From: Christensenella sp964494645
GTDB taxonomy: Bacteria; Bacillota; Clostridia; Christensenellales; Christensenellaceae
Length of the DNA stretch: 29,112 nucleotides
Assembly: GCA_964494645.1 (NCBI GenBank)
Contig: CAZBSH010000029.1
Coordinates: 1 to 29,112, forward strand
Direction: 5' to 3'
Shown: piece by piece, positions 16,241 to 24,009 of the stretch
Position numbering within the stretch: position 1 is the first letter of the stretch
How the letters are laid out: each line of letters opens with the position of its first letter
The notes under the pieces: model-generated
Told to the model about the DNA's origin: nothing
Seen by the model: the letters and a program-made list of their open reading frames with translations, nothing else
Databases searched by the model: none
Made by a program: the position numbers and the translations under genes

Positions 16241-17362
16241 ATGAAACATGTAAAAAAACTTTATCTTGCAGTGATCTTTGTATTGGTGGCAGTTATGTTG
16301 GTAGCCTGTGCACAGCCCGCTGTGCCGGAGCAAGGATCGCCGTCCGCAGAACAGGAAACAGCGACGGTACAAGCAGAAGAAACTGCGCAGGAATCCGGTG
16401 CGCAGGGGGGGAAAGCGCTTGCAGATGTCAGGATTGGAGCCATTTATCGTGATATGACACAGTCATGGTTCATTGATGAAGCGGCGGCAGCTTCCGCTAT
16501 GGCAAAAGAACTGGGAATTCAGGATTTACTGGTGGGAGATGCAAAAGAAGACCCGCAGACATTTACGGATGTGGTGGATAACTTCCTTGTACAGGGTATT
16601 GATGGACTGATTGTAAATATCCCGGATCAGCAACTTAGCAAAATGGTCGTTGATAAATGCGCGGAGGCAGGGATTCCCATCATGGCAGTTGATGTGCCGT
16701 TGATCGATAACGATGGAAATTACCTTGCGCCGGGTATCGAACTGGATGGATATTTATGCGGGGAAGAAATGGGTAAGTGGGTCAACAATTATATCGAAGA
16801 AAATAAGATGATGGAAAATCCGGATGAAGTTGGCGTTATTATTTTAGCGCTGGAACAAATAACAAGCTGTGTACCGCGCGCAGACGGTCAATACGATGCG
16901 TTTATGGCCGCGCATCCTGATTTTCCAAAGGACAAGGTGATTCGTATAGACTATGGAAACGGCTCTACAGACGAAGGATTTAACAGTGCGGCTGCAACGA
17001 TCACTGCGAATCCACAAGTTAAAAAATGGATCGTAATGGCGGGAAATGATGAAGGCGCGCTGGGTGCGACAAGGGCACTGGAGCAGGCCGGACTTGATAA
17101 AGATTCTGTTGTAGTGGGCTTGGGAGGATATCATGCTAAAGATGAGTTTAGAAAAGAAAACTCTTGTTTTCGAGCATCGGCATATATTCAGGCTTCAACG
17201 GTAGGGAATGAATCTGTAAAAGCAATGGTAGCAAATATTACAGAAGGAACTCCTATCTTCGAAGAATATAAGACAGACAAAGCCTTTGGCGTCTATCCGT
17301 TCAGCGCGATTATGGTAACGGCAGAGAACTTCGAAGAAATTATGGGCAAAGACGCAGAGTAA
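16241..17362 (+). CDS. Sugar-binding lipoprotein of the ABC importer (AraF-like)
   Basis: 373-residue extracytoplasmic solute receptor. The signal peptide MKHVKKLYLAVIFVLVAVML ends in the lipobox VAC with Cys23 as lipidation site, followed by an Ala/Glu/Gln-rich linker and a periplasmic-binding-protein type 1 fold from about residue 65. Several stretches resemble E. coli L-arabinose-binding protein: MTQSWFIDEAAAA, VKKWIVMAGNDEGALGATRALEQ, VVGLGGYHA and a C-terminal ITEGTPIF...FSAIMVTAENFEE. A GTG at 16217 is in frame, but the ATG at 16241 has GGAGGG six bases upstream and starts the signal peptide. It should deliver an aldopyranose-like sugar or small glycoside; specificity is not visible. 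Confidence 0.94.
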   Translation: MKHVKKLYLAVIFVLVAVMLVACAQPAVPEQGSPSAEQETATVQAEETAQESGAQGGKALADVRIGAIYRDMTQSWFIDEAAAASAMAKELGIQDLLVGDAKEDPQTFTDVVDNFLVQGIDGLIVNIPDQQLSKMVVDKCAEAGIPIMAVDVPLIDNDGNYLAPGIELDGYLCGEEMGKWVNNYIEENKMMENPDEVGVIILALEQITSCVPRADGQYDAFMAAHPDFPKDKVIRIDYGNGSTDEGFNSAAATITANPQVKKWIVMAGNDEGALGATRALEQAGLDKDSVVVGLGGYHAKDEFRKENSCFRASAYIQASTVGNESVKAMVANITEGTPIFEEYKTDKAFGVYPFSAIMVTAENFEEIMGKDAE

Positions 17363-17383
17363 AGAACTGTATGTATGAGAAGC

Positions 17384-17410
17384 GCAGCGGGGAAGCGTAT
17401 TCCCCGCTGC
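17384..17410 (+). other. Strong hairpin after the binding-protein gene
   Basis: A perfect 11-bp GC-rich stem (GCAGCGGGGAA at 17384-17394 with its complement at 17400-17410) closes a 5-nt loop. No T-run follows, so it is not a classic terminator. Placed just after the lipoprotein gene, it may protect that mRNA from 3' decay and raise binding-protein levels over downstream enzymes. Confidence 0.65.
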
Positions 17411-17482
17411 AGTAAAAGGATTGACAACATAGGCGCGGCATCGCGAAAGCGGGAGTCAATGCGTCAGGCTGAGGAGTATAAC

Positions 17483-18511
17483 ATGTATTACATTGAAGAG
17501 GAAATGAAAAGCCAATTTGATAGTATAGACAAAACGGTCAATTATATTTTGGGAAAACAGAAAGAGATCGCGTGCTTTTTCGAAGGACAAAAAAAAGTAT
17601 GGTTCGTAGGAAGCGGATCCAGCTATTGTTTGGCACAATCCGCATCTATGATTTTCAACCTGAATAACCCGCTTTATTGTGCAAATTATGTAGCAGCGGG
17701 CGATATGATGCTTAACTTTGAAAAATATAAAAATGTGATGGCGGGAAGCGTGGTCGTCTTTTTATCGCGTTCAGGCAGTACGTCAGAACTATTACGATGT
17801 CTGGTACTTTTGAAGGAGATCGATTGCAAATGTATGGCAATATGTGCACGGAAAAATGCGGAAACCTCTAAGACATGCGGGCTTAATTTGGAAATAGAAT
17901 GGGCTTTCGATCATAGCGTATGCCAAACGCGCACTGTGTCGAATCTATATGTGGCATGTTTGGCATTATCCGCATGTTTGGCGAACAATGACGAGCTGAT
18001 TTCAGATCTTTGCGCCATCAATAAACTGTCAAAAGCTTATAGAGAGAGATATGAATCGGAGCTTGCCAAAATAGGTGAAAACAAAACATGGGACAACGGG
18101 GTGACACTTGCGGATTGTGAATGTGCAGGGCTTATTGCTGAAGGAGCATTGGCGTTTAAAGAAATCTGTCAGAATCCTTCTAACTTTTATAATGTTCTTG
18201 ACGTACGGCACGGACCGATTGTGATGATTGGGGAAACAACCTTGGTATTTTTGTTGGCGGCTGGTATGGACAAGGAATACAGAGATTTGGTCGCGGATAT
18301 CAAGCAGAAAGGCGCAATATGTGTTACCGCCGGTATGTTTGAGGAGGAATTGGGTGGAGATCTTCATTTACAGCTTCCGGTATTTCGCGAACTTTCGGTG
18401 GCGGCAGTATTCTTGTTGTTCTCAATACAATATGTAACGCTTATCAAGGCTTTCAGTAATGGAGTCAATCCGGATAAACCCGCCGGGCTTAAACCTTGGA
18501 TCGAATTGTGA
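17483..18511 (+). CDS. SIS-domain sugar-phosphate isomerase/deaminase (AgaS/GlmS-isomerase-like)
   Basis: 342 residues with two SIS domains: the first has WFVGSGSSYCLAQ (40-52) and FLSRSGSTSE (93-102); the second carries catalytic-type residues. Glu220, Glu227 (EGALAFKE) and His243 (VRHGP) have the same spacing as Glu481, Glu488 and His504 of E. coli GlmS, and a C-terminal Lys337 in DKPAGLKPW sits near the place of GlmS Lys603. GlmS Lys485 is replaced by Ala224. The likely reaction is conversion of an amino-sugar-6-phosphate (or other N-substituted sugar phosphate) to a ketose-6-phosphate. The chosen ATG at 17483 has GAGGAG six bases upstream; the longer frame from 17375 lacks a good site and includes the hairpin. 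Confidence 0.85.
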   Translation: MYYIEEEMKSQFDSIDKTVNYILGKQKEIACFFEGQKKVWFVGSGSSYCLAQSASMIFNLNNPLYCANYVAAGDMMLNFEKYKNVMAGSVVVFLSRSGSTSELLRCLVLLKEIDCKCMAICARKNAETSKTCGLNLEIEWAFDHSVCQTRTVSNLYVACLALSACLANNDELISDLCAINKLSKAYRERYESELAKIGENKTWDNGVTLADCECAGLIAEGALAFKEICQNPSNFYNVLDVRHGPIVMIGETTLVFLLAAGMDKEYRDLVADIKQKGAICVTAGMFEEELGGDLHLQLPVFRELSVAAVFLLFSIQYVTLIKAFSNGVNPDKPAGLKPWIEL

Positions 18512-18518
18512 GGGAAAA

Positions 18519-19661
18519 ATGGTACAGTTCAGGGTCGGAGTAAAAATTTATTCATACGATTGGTATTGGAAATACGGGCTGGATTATAGACAGGCGGCGC
18601 AGGTTCTAAAGGAACAAGGAATGAATTTTGTTATTGCGCAAAACGAATATATTCCTTCGAAAAATACCGCGGTTGACGCGGAAGTCCCGGAAGAATGCAG
18701 GGAAGCCTTTGAAAACTACAGCGATCAAGAGTTTGTAAAAGCATTGCAGGAAGAAGGGATCGAATATTATGCTTCTGCGTTAATGTTCTTCAATCCGGAG
18801 GAAATGTATCGATTTGGAAATGTACCCGTTGATATGTATGGGAACCGTGTACAAAAAGAAGATTGGTACATCGGGGCATGTCCCGGTTCTGATGCATATG
18901 TGGAGCATAAAATACAGCAGATCATACATTGCGTCCGCGAGCTGAAGCCGGACGGCATTTTTCTTGGATTTATGCGTTTCCCGGGATTCTGGGAAACATG
19001 GTTGCCCGGTACAAAGGAGCAGGAATGGAATGAATGTTGCTTTTGTGACACCTGTATGAAAAAATTCAGCCGGGAAAAAGGGGTGCAAATTCCTGATGAA
19101 ATAAAGGAAAAAGGCTTGTGGATCCGAAAAAATGCGTATCAAGAGTATGTAGAGTGGAAGTCTGATGTGTTATTTAACATTGCGGAAAGAATCAAGCGGG
19201 AAATACGCATATATAAAGAAAATACTAAGCTCATATTGAATACGCTTCCATTTGACAGGGCACATTTTGGGGATGCGGGGCGAAATATTTTTGGACAGGA
19301 TCTAGAGAAGTTGTCAACTGTTATCGACGTTTTTGAGGTCATGGGATACCACCAGATCCTTAACAGACCGGAAGTCTGGGTGGCAGATGTAGGTCGGGAA
19401 TTGAAAGAAAGGTTACCGCATAGCGAAGTGGTTTGTACGATACAGGTTTCCCCTTCCTATCTTGATGGCATGCATGCGGGCAAAGGAAGGACGGAAACGA
19501 TTCATTTAGGTATGATAAAAGAGGAGATCAAACAGATCGGGCGGGATACGGATGGAATTGTGGTATATGCATGGGCGGATTTTTTGAAGCAGAGAATGAT
19601 GGGTGACGAAAAAATTATTGAAATAGTGAAGGAAACATCGAGAGGGAATACTTCCAAATGA
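18519..19661 (+). CDS. TIM-barrel glycosidase-like protein 2 (function unknown)
   Basis: 380 residues, no signal peptide. The order of elements looks like a TIM barrel of the hypothetical glycosyl hydrolase (GHL) kind: an ACPGSDAYVEHKIQQII block, then PDGIFLGFMRFPGFWE (144-159), an insertion with Trp residues, then ECCFCDTCMKKF with Cys174, Cys176 and Cys179 in C-x-C-x2-C spacing. It is a diverged paralogue of the protein at 12451, sharing the CP, RFP, C-x-C-x2-C and DGI..W motifs in order. The frame is open from 18459, but GAGGG overlapping the SIS stop codon points to the ATG at 18519. Its place between the SIS enzyme and the aldolase suggests a catabolic enzyme; glycoside cleavage is the leading guess, not shown. 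Confidence 0.62.
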   Translation: MVQFRVGVKIYSYDWYWKYGLDYRQAAQVLKEQGMNFVIAQNEYIPSKNTAVDAEVPEECREAFENYSDQEFVKALQEEGIEYYASALMFFNPEEMYRFGNVPVDMYGNRVQKEDWYIGACPGSDAYVEHKIQQIIHCVRELKPDGIFLGFMRFPGFWETWLPGTKEQEWNECCFCDTCMKKFSREKGVQIPDEIKEKGLWIRKNAYQEYVEWKSDVLFNIAERIKREIRIYKENTKLILNTLPFDRAHFGDAGRNIFGQDLEKLSTVIDVFEVMGYHQILNRPEVWVADVGRELKERLPHSEVVCTIQVSPSYLDGMHAGKGRTETIHLGMIKEEIKQIGRDTDGIVVYAWADFLKQRMMGDEKIIEIVKETSRGNTSK

Positions 19662-19684
19662 TAGGATGAAAAGGCAGGGATATC

Positions 19685-20530
19685 ATGGCAATTACAACAT
19701 CAAAGGAAATTTTGCTGGCGGCGCAAGATGGCGGGTATGCGGTTGGTGCGTTTAACGTTGAGAATATGGAGATGGCAATAGCGGTAGCAGAGGCAGCAGA
19801 AGAAATGAAGAGCCCTGTAATCATGCAGACGACGCCTTCTACGCTTAGATATGCAAAACCGGCAATATTCGCAGCAATGATCAGCGGGATCGCGCAGCAA
19901 TGCAACGTACCTGTAGTGCTGCATCTTGACCATGGGAGCAATGTTGGTTTGGCGCGGGAATGTGTGTCGGCGGGGTACACTTCGATTATGATTGATGGAT
20001 CAACAAAGCCATTTGAGGAAAACATTTCCATAACGCAAAAGACGGTAAAGCTTTGCTCGGCTTTTAAAATACCGGTAGAGGCGGAGCTTGGAACTGTGGG
20101 CGGAAAAGAAGATGATACGCAAGCTCGAATCATGTATACGGATCCGGCCTATGCGGTACGGATGGAATGCCTGACAGGTATAGATTCGCTCGCGGTAGCA
20201 ATTGGTACCGCGCATGGTATATATAAAGATATTCCGGTTTTGAACAAAGAATTACTTGCTGAAATCAAAACATGCGTATGTGTTCCATTGGTATTACACG
20301 GGGCATCAGGCTTGCCGGATAGTGATGTAAGAGAGTGCATAGAATTGGGGATTTGCAAGGTAAACTTTGCAACAGAATTACGCATGGCATTCATGGATGG
20401 CGTGAGACATACACTGCAAAAAGACATGTCGATCATAGATCCCAAAACAGCCGGAATGGCAGGCAGGGAGGGTGTACGCAAGTTAGTGATTGAAAAAATC
20501 GGCGTATGCGGCAGTGCGGGAAAGGCATGA
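19685..20530 (+). CDS. Class II ketose-bisphosphate aldolase (GatY/KbaY type)
   Basis: 281 residues. Zinc-dependent cleavage of a ketose-1,6-bisphosphate to DHAP and glyceraldehyde-3-phosphate. Zn ligands and active-site residues are visible: Asp82 and His83 in LHLDHGS, Glu134 in VEAELGTVGG, His177 in IGTAHGIY and His205 in LVLHGASG. Length and the C-terminal GVCGSAGKA match E. coli KbaY/GatY (which end NVCGSANRI) more closely than the ~350-residue FbaA type, pointing to tagatose-1,6-bisphosphate or a similar substrate. The ATG is preceded by a GGCAGGG site. The kinase that would make its substrate follows 15 bp downstream. Confidence 0.92.
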   Translation: MAITTSKEILLAAQDGGYAVGAFNVENMEMAIAVAEAAEEMKSPVIMQTTPSTLRYAKPAIFAAMISGIAQQCNVPVVLHLDHGSNVGLARECVSAGYTSIMIDGSTKPFEENISITQKTVKLCSAFKIPVEAELGTVGGKEDDTQARIMYTDPAYAVRMECLTGIDSLAVAIGTAHGIYKDIPVLNKELLAEIKTCVCVPLVLHGASGLPDSDVRECIELGICKVNFATELRMAFMDGVRHTLQKDMSIIDPKTAGMAGREGVRKLVIEKIGVCGSAGKA

Positions 20531-20545
20531 GGAGCAGCGGACGAT

Positions 20546-21475
20546 ATGATTGTAACAGTAATGCTAAACCCATCGGTTGATAAGCTGTATATTGTGGATA
20601 AACTGAAAAAAGGTCGGGTTATGCGTATGCGGCAAGTAAAAAATACTGCCGGAGGCAAGGGCATGAATGTCTCTCGCGCGCTGGCAATCGCAGGCGAGCA
20701 GGTATGCGCGACCGGATTTGTGGGAGGGATCAACGGGCGACTGTTTGAGACACTGATCGAACAGCCGTGTATCAAGAAATGTTTTACATATGTAGAAGCA
20801 GAAACACGTTGCTGCGTGAATGTTTGGGATGAAAATGAAAATACAAGTACGGAATTTTTAGAACCGGGCGACATGATATATCAAAAAGAAATCGACTGTT
20901 TTCAAATGGATTTTGAGCGGGCGGTAAAAGAATGCGATTGTGTATGTATTTCCGGCAGCTTGCCAAAGGGCGTAGATGCGAGATTGTATGTATGGATGAT
21001 CGAGCATTGCAAGGAACGGCAAATACCGGTTGTTGTAGATACGTCAGGAGATGCCCTCGTAAAGTCAGTTGAGGCGCGACCGACCATGATCAAACCAAAT
21101 ATGGATGAAATAAGCTGCATGGTGGGGAAAAGAATCACAACGCAAGAGGAATGTGTGTCGGCGGCGCAACTGCTGCAAAAACAAGGGATCGGCTATGTAT
21201 TGGTTTCTATGGGGGAAAAAGGAGTAATCGCCGTATGTGATGCAGGGACGTTTTATGCACGTCCGCCAAAGGTGGACATAGTGAATACGGTGGGGTGTGG
21301 TGACAGTATGATAGCAGGTTTTGCATGGTCTATGGTTCGGGGATATAAAATGGAAGATATGCTGCGGAGGGCGGTTGCGGTTGCTACTGCAAGCGCAATG
21401 GAACGGGGGACAGCAAGTTTTAAAGTCGAAAAAATGCATAGAATATTATCACAAGTAATAGTACAAAAACTTTAA
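20546..21475 (+). CDS. PfkB-family kinase, LacC / 1-phosphofructokinase type
   Basis: 309-residue ribokinase-fold enzyme. The N-terminal MIVTVMLNPSVDKLY and NTAGGKGMNVSRAL are typical of the FruK/LacC branch; ISGSLPKGV, IKPNMDE and the ATP/anion-hole motif NTVGCGDSMIAG with catalytic Asp253 follow. It phosphorylates a ketose phosphate, here probably tagatose-6-phosphate at C1, to feed the aldolase encoded just upstream. AGGAG lies eleven bases before the ATG. It is the last gene of the operon; its stop is 12 bp from the stop of the convergent DUF4125 gene, and no terminator hairpin is apparent there. Confidence 0.9.
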   Translation: MIVTVMLNPSVDKLYIVDKLKKGRVMRMRQVKNTAGGKGMNVSRALAIAGEQVCATGFVGGINGRLFETLIEQPCIKKCFTYVEAETRCCVNVWDENENTSTEFLEPGDMIYQKEIDCFQMDFERAVKECDCVCISGSLPKGVDARLYVWMIEHCKERQIPVVVDTSGDALVKSVEARPTMIKPNMDEISCMVGKRITTQEECVSAAQLLQKQGIGYVLVSMGEKGVIAVCDAGTFYARPPKVDIVNTVGCGDSMIAGFAWSMVRGYKMEDMLRRAVAVATASAMERGTASFKVEKMHRILSQVIVQKL

Positions 21476-21487
21476 ATGAGATTTATT

Positions 21488-22090
21488 CTATTGCGATATT
21501 TTTTGCTCTGCATCGTCAATGGAAGTGTATCCATAGGCAAGACAGGTGTTTTGCAGGATGATCTCGTTTAAATTGCGATGCTCGCGCTGCAAAGCATCTA
21601 CATACGCGGCATAATATTGCAGCGTTTTTTGCGAATAAGTGGCGAGCTCGCCTTTCAAATACGTTTCAAACGATGTACCATAAAGGCTGTCCTCGCTCTG
21701 ATGGATTGGGCGACCATTGCCCGTTACATATGGATAACGACGAGACAGTTCTTCAAGCCAGCAGACCTGAATAGCCGCGATCTCTTCGATCAGCGCTTTT
21801 TTTTCTGCCGAAACAGGGGCGAGCTGTGCCTTGATTGCAGCATATTCTGTGGGGGAGGTGTGTTCCATCATATAGCCGTATTTTTCGGAAAGCAGGTTTC
21901 TGCCTTCGGTTTGAGCTGCCATGAGATCGTCTAAGTAGCTGTGCAGCATATCATCGTTCCACGCGCGGAGTTGGCTGCCGCGCTGAACGGTAAAGGTTTT
22001 CAAATCGTCCTGACAGGAGGCGCGTCCGCCGATGTTGTTTACCGCATCAAACATGGTCCATTCGATATCCAAAATTTGTTGTACGATCAT
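21488..22090 (-). CDS. DUF4125-family protein
   Basis: 200 residues, soluble, largely helical. The N-terminus MIVQQILDIEWTMFDAVNN followed by GGRASCQDD is the conserved block I associate with DUF4125 (recalled, not searched). A long charged helical stretch at about 60-110 may form a coiled coil. The function of the family is unknown. ATG codons at 22093 and 22090 are in tandem; the second has better spacing (five bases) to AGGAG. It sits 6-9 bp after the DUF4037 gene, third in a three-gene cassette with the TPR protein. Confidence 0.82.
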   Translation of the reverse strand: MIVQQILDIEWTMFDAVNNIGGRASCQDDLKTFTVQRGSQLRAWNDDMLHSYLDDLMAAQTEGRNLLSEKYGYMMEHTSPTEYAAIKAQLAPVSAEKKALIEEIAAIQVCWLEELSRRYPYVTGNGRPIHQSEDSLYGTSFETYLKGELATYSQKTLQYYAAYVDALQREHRNLNEIILQNTCLAYGYTSIDDAEQKISQ

Positions 22091-22099
22091 CATTTCTCC

Positions 22100-23044
22100 T
22101 TACTCCGCCAGTATATGAAGACGGCGGATATCTTCGTCCTTGATGTTCTGCATGATAGATTGGCAATGATCGTGCAGAAAATCGCTGTTTGCCTCTGTGA
22201 GATTCTGCCGTTTCAGTTCGGCGATCACAAGGGCACAGATGTTTTCAACAATTGCCTCGCGGTTTGCGTATGCATCGGGTTCGCAACGATCGGCGCACAG
22301 CGCGGAAAATAAGGGATACGCTTCAGGCAGGACGAACAGCTGCTTTAAGCCGCGGTGTGCCCATTTATAAAAAGGCATATATCTTTTGTTGAGCAGATAG
22401 ATCATCGAAAAAGAGGTTTTGATAAACTCATGCAACGCGCATTGTGCCGCCACATATTCCTTACGCTTTATGCTGCGGGCATAGTTGTATTGCCCGGATT
22501 GTGCCATGATCGCGGCGCGCGCAACGATTTTTTTGATGCGCACATCTTCCGGATAAAACGCGAGAAGTGCTTTGCGGATGGAGCTGAATTCACCAAGATC
22601 GTCCATAAAGACTTCGCCGTTCGTCACAACAGCGAGATAATTCTCAGGCAACCGCCGCCATTCCAAAAGCGTAGTGGGAGCGGTCTTGAGCCCCGTGTAT
22701 TTCCAATAGAAATGCGATGTTTGCATAACACCTACGCGCCCGTCGCCAAATTCACTCGTTTCGCGTTTTGGAAAACCGCGAAAATCGCCGGGCAGCGCTG
22801 CATAATTATCCGCAAGCGCAGGACCGATCTTAGAAAAATCCTGATCTGTGAGCCACAGGCAAAAGGATGGACCCCAATCGTGGTCGCGGGAAATTTCGTC
22901 GTCAAAACCAAAGCATTCGGACCCTTCGCCAACAAGACCTGCGGCGATCCGTCCCTCATAAGCGGGAAAGGATTGCCGGATCATCGGCAACCCGCAATCC
23001 TCAAAGTACTGCTTTGCCAAAGAAAGTCCGTTCATATGCTGCAT
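22100..23044 (-). CDS. DUF4037 protein with a nucleotidyltransferase fold
   Basis: 314 residues. The N-terminal region contains GEGS (39-42) followed eleven residues later by DHD (54-56), matching the G-S-x(9-13)-D-x-D metal-binding pattern of the Pol-beta nucleotidyltransferase superfamily; WGPSFCLWL follows. The remainder is helical, as in MNT/antibiotic nucleotidyltransferases. The substrate is unknown. The gene overlaps the TPR gene's end by 13 bp and has AAGGA four bases before its ATG, and the DUF4125 gene follows at once. The tight linkage suggests the three proteins work together, perhaps as a modifying enzyme with its sensor or adaptor; that is inference. Confidence 0.83.
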   Translation of the reverse strand: MQHMNGLSLAKQYFEDCGLPMIRQSFPAYEGRIAAGLVGEGSECFGFDDEISRDHDWGPSFCLWLTDQDFSKIGPALADNYAALPGDFRGFPKRETSEFGDGRVGVMQTSHFYWKYTGLKTAPTTLLEWRRLPENYLAVVTNGEVFMDDLGEFSSIRKALLAFYPEDVRIKKIVARAAIMAQSGQYNYARSIKRKEYVAAQCALHEFIKTSFSMIYLLNKRYMPFYKWAHRGLKQLFVLPEAYPLFSALCADRCEPDAYANREAIVENICALVIAELKRQNLTEANSDFLHDHCQSIMQNIKDEDIRRLHILAE

Positions 23045-23976
23045 GAATTCCTTTTCGACTCCAATTCTTTGAGCACAGCGATCGCCTGTTTGCTGATCTC
23101 GTGCTCTTCGCCGTAGACAGCGCGATAGATGTCCGCAGCTTGCTTTATATATGCTTCTGCCTGAGCAGCATCGCCGAGCTTTTCATATACACGGCGAAGA
23201 TTGTCGCAAGCAATGCCGTATTCGATATTGCGACCGAAGAAACGCTCCACTGCGGGTAAGACCTTAAGGTAGGTTTCTTTGGCCTGTTCATAGCTTTCGT
23301 CGCGGTATAAAAATGCCGCGTGAAGATTGAGGGCAGCCGCATAATGCGGGCTTTCCTCAGGCAGGCTCTCATATAGGGCGATGGAACGCGCGAGCGCCTC
23401 CTTAGCATTGGCGTTATCTCCCAGACGATTGTAGAGCGCGGCTAAATTGTTATACGTTGTGGCTACGTCGTTATCTGCATTGCCAAGCGGCTCCAAAACG
23501 CGCAGCGCCTGTAACAGGCAGTCTACCGCCTGCTCATAGTTTTTCACGTCCTGATATAAAAGAGCCATATTGTTGAGCGCGCTTGCGAAAAGATAATTGT
23601 CTGTTCCTACTGTATTGCGGTAGGTTTCCATCGCCTCCTCGAACGCTTTTAAGGATTTGTCATATTCGCCCATCAAACGGTAGGTCCCCGCAAGGTTGTT
23701 TAGATTAGTGGCATATTCCATACTGTCTTTGCCGATAAATTCGGCGATGATCTCGCCGGCGGCGCGAAATGCTTCTACCGAAGCCGCATATTTGCTGGTT
23801 CCGCGGTAAAATCCGCCCATCTCACTCAAAACTGCCAGATAATTTGCGTTAAAGCCGCCGCAACATGGACGGAAGGAAGTAGCGCTTGTCTGTAAAAAGC
23901 GTTCTACCTTTTCCATATCACCGGTAGCATATTGTTCGTCGAGTTCTTCAAAAAATTTTTGCGTCGGGTTTTCCAT
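23032..23976 (-). CDS. Tetratricopeptide-repeat protein
   Basis: 314 residues, nearly all TPR. About five kinesin-light-chain-type 42-residue repeats are visible, each with NNLA or similar: YATNLNNLAGTYRLMG, FASALNNMALLYQDVK, VATTYNNLAALYNRLG, YAAALNLHAAFLYRD and GIACDNLRRVYEKLG. Such repeats form a protein-binding superhelix; no catalytic domain is present. An ATG at 24000 is in frame, but the ATG at 23976 has AAGGAG upstream. It is first in the cassette with the DUF4037 and DUF4125 genes and probably acts as scaffold or sensor. A promoter and a SorC-box-like palindrome lie in its leader. Confidence 0.88.
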   Translation of the reverse strand: MENPTQKFFEELDEQYATGDMEKVERFLQTSATSFRPCCGGFNANYLAVLSEMGGFYRGTSKYAASVEAFRAAGEIIAEFIGKDSMEYATNLNNLAGTYRLMGEYDKSLKAFEEAMETYRNTVGTDNYLFASALNNMALLYQDVKNYEQAVDCLLQALRVLEPLGNADNDVATTYNNLAALYNRLGDNANAKEALARSIALYESLPEESPHYAAALNLHAAFLYRDESYEQAKETYLKVLPAVERFFGRNIEYGIACDNLRRVYEKLGDAAQAEAYIKQAADIYRAVYGEEHEISKQAIAVLKELESKRNSCSI

Positions 23977-24009
23977 AAAAATATACACTCCTTTTATCAT
24001 TGAAAAAAC

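Noticed and set aside
17375..17482. Upstream start of the SIS protein at 17375
   Set aside because: The extension is Arg-rich, begins without a ribosome site and covers a perfect hairpin; GAGGAG marks 17483.
20149..20874. 241-codon minus-strand open frame over the aldolase/kinase junction
   Set aside because: Antisense to two strongly supported enzymes; Ser/Pro/Thr-rich shadow.
22355..23116. 253-codon plus-strand open frame opposite the DUF4037 gene
   Set aside because: Shadow of the coding minus strand; Cys/His/Arg-biased and without a start signal.
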